Assembly: GCF_007655135.1 (NCBI RefSeq)
Contig: NC_045130.1
Span: 11,594,001 to 11,658,000 of the forward strand
Source: Punica granatum
Lineage: Eukaryota > Streptophyta > Magnoliopsida > Myrtales > Lythraceae
Direction of reading: 5' to 3'
DNA length: 64,000 bases
Shown here: positions 29,401-40,620 of the stretch, one piece after another
Layout: the number at the start of each line of letters is the position of its first letter
How positions within the stretch are numbered: the first letter of the stretch is position 1
Position numbers and translations under genes: made by a program
The notes under the pieces: model-generated
What the model saw: the letters and a program-made list of their open reading frames with translations, nothing else
Told to the model about the DNA's origin: nothing
Database searches by the model: none

Positions 29401-31630
29401 ACCTGCAGTATATAACCCTGAAGTATACACATTCTTAGATATTAACCATTGAATACATATAGTTATCATATATACATTTTTTTTTGGTGTGAATCTTGAT
29501 ATTCGGAAGCCTAATTGGGTCCCGACTAATTTAGTCCAGCCGGGTCGGCCCATTAAGGGGTAAAGATCTCCCAATATGGATTTTTTGTATTCACAGATAC
29601 TCGAATCCGAGACCTTACTTAAACGGAACAAGAGGCGAATCATTTGAACCAGTCCAAAACAAAATGTATCATAAAATTTTCCGTGGACTATACATGCATG
29701 GTTCTATGAGTTGTCTTAGTCATTTTTAGTTTTCTGTATGAAATAAACATGGTCTTGTCATCGACCAGTGAATCAAGGCCTGGTCACAATGGCGTTTGCC
29801 GGAGTCGAGGTGAACTTGGTGCTGTTCTCGAAATCAGTGCTGAGGCAGACCAATGCAGAGGCAGCCGACACGTTCAGTCGGTGGCTCGGGAGCGTGTACC
29901 TCTGCTCTTTGATCGGGGCCTTCCTCAGCGACTCCTACTTGGGCAGGTTCAGAACTTGTGTCATCTTTCAGGTCGTCTTCGCCATTGTAAGTCGGCGGTC
30001 CATCTCTTGAGTCCAGTATTGATAACAATGGTTCGTAATTCGACTCTACAGCGTGTGCAATCAATATAGCTAGCTAGCTCATCACGGGATCATGTCCTCT
30101 GCAGGGATTGCTAGCAACATCCCTCTGCACACACCTGTTCCTGCTCAAGCCTCCAGGGTGTGGTAAAATCGGGGAGCTTTGCGAGCCACATACTCCCCTC
30201 GAAGTGGCGCTGTTCTACATCTCAATATACCTCATCGCCATCGGGAATGGGGCCCCTGAACCTTCACTGGCTGCCCTCGGGGCAGACCAGTTCGATGGGG
30301 AGGATCCCGATGAGAAGCAGTCCAAATCCTCGTTCTACAGTTACTTTTACGTCTCGCTCAACCTGGGAAGCTTGGTTGCTGAGACGGTGCTCGTATACAT
30401 CGAGAGCATGGGGCACTGGGTGGTTGTATTTTGGATGTGCACCGGTTTTTGTATGGCTGCGTACGCGTTGTTGTTGAGCCAAATGACAAGGTACCGGCAT
30501 TTCAAGCCAATGGGGAATCCATTCTCGAGGTTCAGTCAGGTGATCTTCGCTTCCTTTCGCAAGATGAAGCTCGAAGTTCCTGCGGACAGTGAAGGGCTGT
30601 ACGAGCTTCATGGATGGGAAAGAGAAGGAACTGCTTCGAGGAAGATCCGCCACACCAATGGTCTCAAGTAAGTGCGATTCAGCCAGGGAACTAGTTTCAA
30701 TTACGAAGAGCCAAATGAAGTTCGATAACAGAGAGATCAGTTGCCAATGATCTCTCCTTTTCCATTTCAAACAGGTTTCTCGATCGAGCAGCTATCATAT
30801 CTGAAGCGGACAGGAAGAATATCCGCAACCGAGGGCAAAAAGCAGACCCATGGCGCCTTTGTACGATCACGCAAGTCGAAGAGGTGAAGTGCATTCTGAG
30901 GCTATTACCAATCTGGCTCTGCACAATCCTGTCGTCCGTGGTGTTCATTCAGATGCTCTCCTTGTTCGTCGAGCAGGGGGCAGCTATGGACACGAGGGCA
31001 TTTTCGAACTTTCACATCCCTCCAGCGAGCATGACCGCCTTCGACATTGTGAGCACCTCCGCCTTCATCATCCTGTACGACAAGCTCATTGTCCCTTTTT
31101 TTGTGAAAGTCACCAAAAGGGAGCCGCAGCCACCGAGTGAGCTCAAGAGGATTGGTATTGGGCTGGGGATTGCAGTGGCAGCCATGATCCTTGCCGGGCT
31201 CGTGGAGCAGCGAAGATTGGCCTTCGCAAGCGATAACGGGAAGGAGAAGAGCTCTCTCAGCATATTTTGGCAGACTCCCCAGTACGTGCTTGTGGGGGTC
31301 TCGGAAGCATTCGTGTACGTGGCCCAGATGGAGTTCTTCTCGTCCCAGTCTCCGGACGGGCTGAAGAGCATCGGTATTGGGTTGTCCATGTCGTCCACAG
31401 CCACAGGATGCTATGTCTGCAGCATTATCCTATCTGTGGTTACAGAAGTGACCTCTAAGAACGGGAAGCCCGGGTGGGTCCCTCCGAACCTGAACGACGG
31501 CCATTTAGACCGGTTTTTCTTTCTATCAGCCGCCCTCACGGCCGTAAATTTAGTTTTTTTCATAATATGTGCGAAGCGGTATAAATCGATATCGCTCGAA
31601 AAACTAGAAGAGGATACTGAAACAGCTTAA
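26444..31630 (+). CDS. NPF7: NRT1/PTR family transporter, NPF7 clade (nitrate/potassium long-distance transport type)
   Basis: A plasma-membrane carrier of the NPF/POT family with about 12 helices; Arabidopsis NPF7.2/NPF7.3 handle xylem nitrate unloading and loading, and NPF7.3 is also linked to K+ release. Five exons join in frame: 26444-26494, 29122-29257, 29769-29986, 30105-30667, 30775-31630 (607 aa). Exon 1 encodes only 17 residues and precedes a 2.6-kb intron. LVNQGLVTMAF starts helix 1, then LIGAFLSDSYLGRF, ALGADQFD (PTR signature), YFYVSLNLGSL, the central loop with RHTNGLKFLDRAA, WRLCTITQVEEVKC, PIWLCTILSSVVF and GHLDRFFFL near the end. These match NPF7 members best. The ExxER proton-coupling motif of most NPFs is absent from helix 1, as in NPF7.3. 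Which paralog it is cannot be settled here. Confidence 0.92.
26495..29121. other. Long first intron of the NPF7 gene (2.6 kb)
   Basis: Bounded by AAG|GTACAT and TTGTAG|GTGG. It contains a C run at 27004-27010, an (ATT)n run at about 27669-27700, a (TA)n at about 28497-28508 and a family II MITE copy. No coding segment is recognised inside. Confidence 0.7.
28450..28640 (+). mobile_element. MITE family II, copy 2 (truncated) in NPF7 intron 1
   Basis: Starts GCTTGTTTGGGATTAAAGTT and has two interior units (GTTATTAAATTATGAGAAAA and GTTGAATTATGAAAAAAG, each followed by AGTAATGAATAGTT). The right inverted end is missing. Confidence 0.62.
29477..29656 (-). mobile_element. tRNA-derived SINE, copy 3 (best preserved), in NPF7 intron 2
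   Basis: The minus strand reads GACTGGTTCAAATGATTCG (box A region), GGTCTCGGATTCGAGTATC (box B region), then a body with GGGCCGACCCGGCTGGACTA and CAATTAGGCTTCCGAATATC, ending in ACACCA and an A tail (29485-29477). Head, two internal promoter boxes at tRNA spacing and A tail are the hallmarks of a tRNA-derived SINE. Confidence 0.8.
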
Positions 31631-32103
31631 CTTTCATATACTGATATTAGGCAGCAATGTTGCTTATCATGAAAACAAATCTGAATGCAGATCAGAATCT
31701 TTAAATTAACCCAATTCCTTTCTCATAGCCAAAAGGAACAGAAACTTTAGTCGAGATGTATTGCGATTCATCACAGGGAGCTGCAGGTAGATCTTGAAGA
31801 TCAAAGCTCACTTATATAATATTGCAGTAATGAAAAATCGGTTAATCTTACTCGAAGAACTGCAGAGAAATTTGACAGAGATTTCATCAATGGAGCTCAT
31901 GGCATTTCTTTGCCTTACACCCATGTAATCCGAACTATAGAAAAAGTGAAGTCTGGCTGAATACACAGTACTGCAAAATCATCACTACTACACTGCTATA
32001 GCTTACTGAATACGATGGGAATAATATAAGCAATGAAACATCTTAACCATTATATTAGCATTATTAATTCATATGACTAACTAATATTGTCTTTCAAGTA
32101 TAA

Positions 32104-35100
32104 TTACCTAGAGATCTTCGCAGTCAATTCTCGGACCAATTTCGCAGCTACCATTGCTGTCATCCCATCAACTGTGTCTCTTTGAGGGTTAAATTCAACC
32201 ACATCAGCAGCAACCACATCGCCTTGGAGGTTGTGGAGGATGTTAATCACGTCACGGAATGAGAGCCCACCGGGCTCTATGTGGGACACGCCAGGAGCAA
32301 AAGCAGGGTCGAGGCAGTCCACGTCTACAGAGATGTATACGCCCTTCACACCCTCCCCAAGTTTCTAGAGGTAGGACAAGACCAAGAGTCAGGGTGTGTA
32401 CCATATATGTACAGCATGTTACTCAAAACTTCTTTTTAGAACACATGTTAGAAGAAACAAGCAACTACTAGTGGTTTCTGTTTGCATTGTACACTGGCTT
32501 CCAAAGTCCTCCCCCCCACCGGGCTTTTTGAGGGATGATTGGCTGTGACTGAACCAATAACTATTTTTGCATTTCTAACCTGTAAGTTTCCCGTGTTTTC
32601 TGCAGAAGTTTAATAGCGATAAACGTAACAAGTGTAACATACAATTTGTCTTCCGATTGTACTGATTAATCAATTCTTCTCATTTAGCTTGATAGACAAA
32701 TTTGCATGCACCAAATATTATTTGTGAGAAACATACCAGGTTTTCCAAGAGGTGGCGATCCCTAGAGAAAGTTCGCATTTCATATTGCTCGACTCCAAAT
32801 CTTTTTCCCTGTTCGCGCCCTTCACTTGTGATGGATCTGATGCCCACCTATAATTGACAGTATGAGGTTACATTATTTGCTAGTTTGAATCAGATAAATC
32901 TTCAAGTTGTAACAGTATAGCATCTCAATTCGCATACAGTACATCAGCATGCTCACTTCTCTTGATATCGACATTTAGTCTGTTGTTCTCTTCTTATGTC
33001 AGACAAGGTATTGCTCTTCACTTTTTCGGTAAATAACAAGGTATTGTTATCCATGGCAAAGTCTCTCGATTACCGGAATAGTCAAGTACTTTCTATAGAG
33101 TACATGATCAACATGCAGAATTATTGCAATACAGAGTAATGTCACATGCTTGCTCCACAGATCTAAGAGACTCCAGTATTTTCCTCAAGTTTTCATGAGT
33201 AGCAGAGCATACTCACAGATGCACATATATGTGATCAAAGTACTTTTAACTTCATATTCATTGCTCAGCCCAGAGAAAAAGCAAAGAGATGATCCCGATA
33301 TATTTATGAAGAACCCTCTCAACCTCCTATACCATTAGGTTACAAACTTGCCAAAAAAAAAACCAAAACAAAAACAAAATGAAAAGAAGAAGAAGAACAA
33401 TAATCATTCTACCCAATAAACCAATATTTCTTGTTATTGTCTCAAGACAGAATCGTAATGCTGGTCCATCTCTGTAAATGAAGGTTAGGAGCGTGAGCGA
33501 TTTGAGCTGCTTGCAAGCTACTCAAGTTCAACAGTTACAGGTCAAGCAAAGCTTGATCTTGCAAATACTTGGCTCAGCTCTGCTCCATTACAGCTGTAGT
33601 CATAGCCGCTATCCATTTAATACAGAGCATAATGATAAAAGGCCTTACCTGCAAAAGCCGGCGTGCATAACCACCCTCCATAATACGGGCGAAAGATGAA
33701 GCATGTGAGTATATATTCCCTTCAAATGCATGATAGATGTCCGGATGTGCATCCAAATGCAATATGTCTACAGGTCCGCCAAGCTTCTCGGACACAGCTC
33801 TTACAACTGGGAAAGATATTGAGTGGTCTCCACCTAGTACTAGTGGCCGAAGTGGATCCTGACATAATACAATTCCGAGAGGTCAGAGCACTGGCTGAGA
33901 CCATGCATCTAATTTAAAAACAACTTGTCCTATGGCAATAGTTGTGTTCATTCTCCAGTAACGACCACAGATGCAAAAATCATAGTGAATTTTTTAGTGA
34001 TAAACTGGGTGAAATAAATTGTGCACGACAGAGCAATCACTACAGGCATTTCTTAAAAGGAGCATATCATTCTATTCATTCTATCAACAGAATGGCCGCA
34101 GGAGGTCTGATATTAGATGTAACTGTAGCTTTACCAGAAAGCCAAACTATTTGGAGATAAGAACTTTCCACCACCAATTTTGTGGTCCCACAACACCAAA
34201 TTATTTCACCGCAGCATCCCAGTAATCCCATTCAAGCAGGATATGAACATGCCAACTGCAAAGGCACTGGATGCCAAATTACGAGTTTTGCAGGGAATAG
34301 ATGAGGAATAAAACATGCATCATGAGATAAAGTTTTCGCCAAATGACCTTGAGAAGGAGATATGTGAAGCATACGTCTTTGAGTATTTGCTTAAGTTGAT
34401 GGTAAAGTGACATCTATTATTCTTCTAAGCAAGTCTAGTGATCAATGCAAAACAATAAAGGCTTGTACTAATGTTAGTAGATCCGTTTAAAACTTTATTT
34501 CTGGAGAGATTGTGTACTGAACACCGAAGATATTTAATGTAAACAAACCATGTTGTAAGTGAGCACTCAAAATGATTTAAAATAGTGTAGACTCCACATA
34601 GAAAAACTAAAATACAGAAGAAATCATAGTTTGCCATACCTCTTCCATCACTAACTTAACTGACTCGCCAATAACATTCATCAGCCTGTCATCATCCACT
34701 CCACAATCACGAATTTCTTGAACAGGAACATCGCCAACATCAGTTAAAACCCTAGGGTCTTTTAACTCTTTTCCTGAAATTAACGCAGCAGCTCACAGTG
34801 AACTCCTATCCTAAACAACAGCAGAACTTAAAATCCAGCATTATCAGAACTTTCCTTGAAGAGACTACAGAAGTAATTATAAGTTGGTAACTATGAAATT
34901 CCATTTTCCAGCTAGAAGATTTCAAAAGAGTATAATCTAACACTGTGCAATATGTGGCTTGACCTTATGATGTCCTTAAGCAGTGGAAAGGGTGAGGATT
35001 AAACCCAAGACCTTTTGTGGTCCTGGGAGGAGGTTCCTACCCTTAGGATAGATTTTTCATGTCAAGGAAAAGGCGGGGAAAAAGAGAAATGTTCATAGGC

Positions 35101-35663
35101 AATGGCATCAGAACCTTCTTCTGTTGCTGAATTTGTGCTACCACACCAGATGGCCTCTCTGATTCGAGGGGGAGCGAATGCGGGCCCTTGAAGAAACGAT
35201 GAGTTGTGCCCCAGTGGAACTCCAAGAAGAGATGCTGTAGCTTTGGCACCTCCCAATGCACGAAGAAGCTCTCCCTAAAGAAAAAACAATACTTCATCGA
35301 TAAAGAAAAACCACATTTTTTTTTTGTCGAAGAACTTCCATCAGCATTGTATAGTCTCACTGCTAGACCTATCGAAAATACTACTATAGCAGCAAAGAAA
35401 GCTCCAAACAGAAGAAACATTTAATAGAGAGGTTCTGCAAGATGTGATCCAGAGGAGAACTCGGCATTAAATTGAATATTTATTACAAAAAAGCTAGAAA
35501 TATATTGATGGTAAAGATGTACCTTAAGCTTCACCCTCTCCCGTATAAGCGTGAGAGAAGCATCAATCACGCGATCCTGTCCCTTCTGTATCAGGTCAGC
35601 AGGCACATTTGAAGCTTTTAGTGTATGAAGGTAATGAAGTCCTCTTCGCCCGATAACTGACAT
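32104..35663 (-). CDS. ARGAH1: Arginase (arginine amidohydrolase), plant mitochondrial type
   Basis: Hydrolyses arginine to ornithine and urea in mitochondria, freeing nitrogen during germination and stress and limiting arginine for polyamines and NO. Six exons join in frame: 35663-35523, 35274-35115, 34773-34640, 33858-33649, 32847-32737, 32364-32104 (338 aa, the usual plant length). The basic N-terminus (MSVIGRRGLHYLHTL) is a presequence. Manganese ligands are intact: His157 in GGDHS, Asp181/His183/Asp185 in HLDAHPD, Asp266 and Asp268 in DVDCLDP. ASLLGVPLGHNSSFLQGPA and EFNPQRDTVDGMTA are typical of plant arginases, which are closer to agmatinases than to animal arginases. The start follows an AG acceptor by two bases, so the leader is probably spliced. 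It converges on the NPF7 gene, 473 bp away. Confidence 0.96.
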
Positions 35664-36151
35664 CTCTGTAGAAATCAAATTCATAATGATAAAATACATA
35701 TAGAGCGAGAATCGCCTTAGCAGAAATGAGTATCCAGATACTTCACTATATGTACACATAAGAGACAATGCCTGTGCAAATCACAAATTTTGAGCAATCG
35801 AATCGATTGTACACCTCCAAGCTTCAGTTCCGTCTATCAATCAGCAGTATGAGAGATTAAATTTTAAGCGTACGGCAGAAACAGAGCAACCTTATCATCT
35901 CCAAACAAATAGTTCAAACACCCAAAACGAGAAGCAGTATGAAGATCAGTAGCTCGGCTTGATTGACAGAAACAGGGTCAGGCAAACGTGTAACGGGCTA
36001 TGAAACAACAAATCCAGTCCGGGTGTATTGAATACAGTCGGTTCTGAGGTGATAGTGTCCACTGTCCCTTCCGATCATCAAACGTACCGTCATAGCCCAA
36101 GGGCGAAGTTCAGGGGCGTAGCAATGAAGACAGAGAGGAGGAGAGCCTCAC

Positions 36152-36187
36152 CTGAGAGACGAAGAGCGATACGAGGAAGCCGACAGA

Positions 36188-36223
<36 letters not shown>

Positions 36224-36300
36224 CAGAAGGCGGGAGGGAGGCAGGGGAGTGGGGGTGATGCTGGAAGTGAAGTGAAGGCGGCCGAGGTGATGGGTACACT
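36152..36300 (-). other. Probable 5' leader exon of the arginase gene
   Basis: On the minus strand CTCTCAG|GTGAGG at 36152/36151 is a good donor and TTTCTACAG|AGATG at 35666/35665 a good acceptor just before the start codon, giving a 486-bp leader intron. The exon includes a (CT)n/(CTGTCT)n tract (36186-36228). The transcription start is not known. Confidence 0.55.
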
Positions 36301-36985
36301 GATTGGCGATTAATTTAAAGGGATGCAAAGTGCGGTTGCCGGAAATGAACTAATAGCAACCCGCGGTAATTCTACCTTGTCACGTAACGAGACCACTCAG
36401 ACGGGTCAAATGAGGCGGGACATCGCAGTAGAGGTGTGGGCAGGTGATCACTGCTAGGATGAATTGCGATGAAGCGATGAGAGGTTGATTTAGCTTTTTG
36501 ACTTGTATAACCGGGTACGAGGTTGATTGTGACACACACGGATTTGTCTTTCGAAAAGTTTCTCGGTCGATAATTTCTTATGATCTTATCAGTTATCGAC
36601 ACAACAATCGTCCATTTAGATAGTTATATATTTTGATTTGACCAAGATTTTTTTATTTAATTTATACACGTTTATAATTTAAATTGACATATGTGTTATT
36701 TTAAAGACAAATTGTATAAAAAACTAAAATCAATATTTTTATATTGATTGTGCATACATAAACTACTGTGTAAAGTGCAATGACAAAGAAAGCATTAGGT
36801 CGGGGATGATCCGTCAGTTGTCACTTATGAACGAGGTTATCTTATCTCCTTTGTTTTATGCGTTCAACTATCCAAAAAAAAAACTATAAAAGAAAGAAAA
36901 TTATGAGATGATCTTATGGGACACCAAATTGTTCTATTCTTAATCAAATTCTTTCCGGTCGTTCCAAAGTTCTTATGCAAAACTC

Positions 36986-37164
36986 GCCCCGTTTGTTTTC
37001 AAAGAATTTGATTTTAACTTTAACTTTAACTCAACACACTACACAACAAAAACACACATTTCCTAAGTCAAATTTATAACTACATCTCATTTATCATTTT
37101 CCACAATCAAAATCAAAATCAAAATCAAAATCAAAATAACTTTAACTCTGAATCCAAACGGCAC
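36986..37164. mobile_element. MITE family I, copy 3
   Basis: Left end GCCCCGTTTG, right end AATCCAAACGGC. It keeps the shared block AACTCAACACACTACACAAC and a run of five AATCAA units, in the same orientation as the copy at 7954-8150. No target duplication is visible. Confidence 0.75.
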
Positions 37165-38559
37165 ATTAACATCTTATTTATACTTAGTGTTAGGGAACGA
37201 CTTTGGATTTGGATTTAGGGGGGCGAGATCCTTAAAGTGCGAATAAAAAGCTACTATATTTTGAATTGAGTATAAATACAATAAATTTTATCAAAAGTTG
37301 AAGAATAATACATGTTTTTAAGACTTCAAAATTCCAATAAATCCAATGTTGATTATGATGGTTACGGACTGATATAGACAAGAAAATATCTTATCGCTAC
37401 CATAATGTGGGGCCTTTGCAAGTTAATAAAATGAGTAAGCTCTACTAATAAAATTAATATAAATAGTTAGGCAGATAATTGTGTTGAATATACAATAATA
37501 ATATATGTTAACTTAATGAATGGGACGGCCGGGTTACACGTAACGGCAGCATCTTAGGGGTTGGTGATTTAGATTAACTAGATGAACATATGCATGGGCT
37601 AAAATTCTTGCGGTAATTAATAAAGTTATTATTTTGTTTTTTTTTACCTCTATAATAATGAATTTTTGGTTTATTCTCCTGCATTACTATAATACTTTAT
37701 GAAAGCAATCATCCTTAATTAGTTGAGTGATCTTGATACTCGACCAATATAAGAATATATCGATCCTCCCTAATTAAAAAAAATCGTCAATTGAATATAT
37801 TTTATTTCATACATCCAACAAAAAAATAAAAATAAAAATATATCAGATATTGCATATATTACATTATTTTTCTTCTCAAATAGTTCAACCGTGTGGACAA
37901 AACTTTTGGTCTCTACGTGATAAAAAAAAAATCTCCCCCCTTATCTATATATATAAAATATAGTTTACTTACCTCAAGATGATAATGAGTATTATGATTT
38001 TCTACAGTTGATAATGAACTTTTTTTGCACAAATTTTTCTCCATGTCGGATTGTATAAAAGATGGATTCTTTCCGTGGAACATGAAACTCCACAATAATC
38101 AAATTAGTTTACCATAAATAATCATAAATATATGAGGATTTATGACTTTTTATAAGCTCAAGTCTCTTTGGCTTCTAGAGTCAAGTTAACAGTACAATAT
38201 CGCGCCAATTGTTATGTCCTCGTTGGTTGTGACATGAAAGATTTCGCAGCAAAAATATACTTCGTCATACGTGACACATTTCGATATGCGATTTTCAGGT
38301 TTATTATTTTATATACATTTGCTGAGTCAGCATTGCAGTCGGGCCATGGCATGCCGAAAAAAAGCTGTCCAATAGAAACCAAAACTCATTATCCTGTAAC
38401 GAAAAATATTAAACACGTAAATGAGTAATTACAAATAAAAATGAAATTTTATTATGGATCCTATATATCGCTTACATGCAACTTTATTGAATATTATTAC
38501 TCAGACAAATGATTTATCCGAATAATATGAATATTTACTTCCGGCATAATTTATCCGTC

Positions 38560-38880
38560 TGGTTAGCTGGCGTCACAGATTTCGAGACCCAACTGAAATC
38601 TTTCGGAAGGCATGGGGCGATCGGGCCGGTTCACGCAACTCTAGGTAGGGGCACTGGCGTCTGGCCTGAACTTTACCTATTATAAGCGAGAGTAACTTAT
38701 GTGAGCCGGGAGCACAAGGGCCCCGACATGCTTCCGGAGCGGACTTATGTCTGGGCTTTTTGTGAACCCATGTGCACGGAGGAAAGGGGAGAATAGACCA
38801 TGCCAAAAACGGGACCTCGTATTCATGCGACCGACAATCGCTCAAGTTTGATTTCCGCGAAATTCTATGGTCACTCGTTT
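38560..38880. repeat. GC-richer unclassified block, probably repeat-derived
   Basis: Base composition jumps relative to both sides. One end carries GATTTCGAGACCCAACTG, on the minus strand a GGTCTCGAAATC box B-like motif. The 90-codon open frame on the minus strand is Pro/Arg/His-rich and matches no family I know. A transposon remnant is likely but unproved. Confidence 0.35.
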
Positions 38881-39194
38881 AATTCAGAGGTTCATCACTA
38901 CATAGATAGATTACATTGCAGGTCTAGAATCAAGTAATGACTCGATCCATTCGAGATAATTCTTTAATTAAATCAATAATGGTAACTCAAAATAAGAGAG
39001 AAGTATCAAATTGTCATCGTAGTATATAGTATGTATATATATATATATATATATATATAAGTAGATAGGTGATGTGACAATGAGCAACAACTCACGATTT
39101 TAAAACTCTGAATTCGTTTAAACCTTTTTTTTCGATTGCCTGAACAATTTTATTTTTGATCGAATGTTCGTGCATTTTTCCATATTCATTTATA

Positions 39195-39560
39195 GGGGGA
39201 AAAAAACAGTTTATGTTAGCAGTTTTTGACCCTTTTGTCATTTTGGTCTTAATTTTTTTTTTTGCCATTCTCATCCTCAATCTTTCACTCTTTTACCACT
39301 TTAGTCCAACCGTCTATTTTTCTGTTTAAGAATAAGTTTTCAATGCAAATCTCTTTTTAAATAAATTTTCTCATAAATATTAAAAAAAAAAAAAAAAAAA
39401 ACTGCAACCAAAGTGGAAGGGGAGCTGGGGGAGGGGGGCAGTGGGTGCCATGACGGTGGCCCCTCCCCCCCGTGGCGGAGGATGGGAACCTTGCCTACTG
39501 AAATTAGGTTCTTGCCCGAGGATGGGAACCTCGCCGACAGTCCCTACCCTTGGGATGAGA
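39195..39560. repeat. Unclassified dispersed repeat, copy 2
   Basis: Diverged counterpart of 9325-9720: CATTTTGGTCTTAA, CATTCTCATCCTCAATC and CTTTAGTCCAACCG in the same order, an A run (39384-39402), then a GC-rich part with GAGGATGGGAACCT in tandem (39477 and 39518). Confidence 0.5.
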
Positions 39561-39633
39561 TTTTGATGTTAAGATAGATCTGAAGCAGAAATAAAAGATC
39601 CCATTTATGGGTAAAAGAGAGAGATAGATATAT

Positions 39634-39665
<32 letters not shown>

Positions 39666-40620
39666 GTATCGTGTCATGCCTAAGATACATATGAAAGTAA
39701 CTTACGCCAACCATATTGCTACTTTATCCACGGCAGGACTAAACTACCTTATCAATAAAATTGAAAATTCATATGCCAATATAAATTTCCTCAACAAATC
39801 TACAGAGGAAAAGCTCTACTTTGGTTGCTTGTGAATTCATCGCACAGGAAACAATTTGCTGATCTCCACAACACGATCAGTCTCCTAAGCTCTAAGTTGA
39901 AATTTTCCGATGCCACTCTTCATTACATGAACTGCAAAACAAGCTTCGCATTCTTGGTTGGAATACATGAGTAAAGAATGGAAAGGACCATCCACTAAAA
40001 AAAGAAAAAAGAATGGAAAGGACTTGCCTTGTGAACTATTGGTCGATTCAGTTCGATTTTACTTGACTGTACGTGGGATAAATCGTCCCATAAATACTCA
40101 AGAAGCTGGAACCACAAGCCAACCAATAGAGACGGCTGAAGAAATCAGGACACAAAAACATGGATCAGGTTAAAAGTATTCCACTTTACAAGCTCTCATG
40201 TAGAAGCCAAAGGATTTCCTATAGTGGAGCTAGTGAAAAGCTGACCGTTAACTATTATACAAAATAATCGAATACAAATCATTTCCCCAATGGCATGCCT
40301 GACCCGTATTTATAGACAAACACCAGATTTTGGCTGGATCGGGCTAGTCCTATACATCTATTGAAACTTTAGATCAGGAAGAAAATGGCTAATTCTATCA
40401 ACTAACAGCCCACAAAATAAAGGCTGTTTGCTCATAATAGTGATTCAAAATTCAGTGCGAATGGGAGCTTACTTGGTCTGTTTCTGAAGCAACCCTGTCC
40501 TTCTACTCAGAAGCAATGATGTTTTAACTGGGAAGTGGGAAGTCTGCTGTCGCAAAGAATCGATTGCTCCGTAAAATGTGCATATAGGAAGAATCTACAT
40601 TTCATTCAATTTGGGGCCCA

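Larger units (their letters stand above)
36301..40620. other. Spacer upstream of arginase, no gene recognised
   Basis: AT-rich sequence with a family I MITE (about 36986-37164), a moderately GC-rich unclassified block (about 38560-38880), (TA)n runs at 39033-39058 and 39645-39665, and an unclassified dispersed repeat (39195-39560). The last 500 bp are probably 3' UTR and flank of the YCF20-like gene. Confidence 0.55.

Noticed and set aside
29477..29656. A tRNA gene on the minus strand
   Set aside because: Boxes A and B are present but the acceptor stem does not form, and the sequence continues into a repeated body with an A tail, which marks a SINE.
36028..36328. Small Thr/Glu- or Ser/Leu-rich frames upstream of arginase
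   Set aside because: Products of the GA/CT microsatellite; the interval is better explained as a leader exon.
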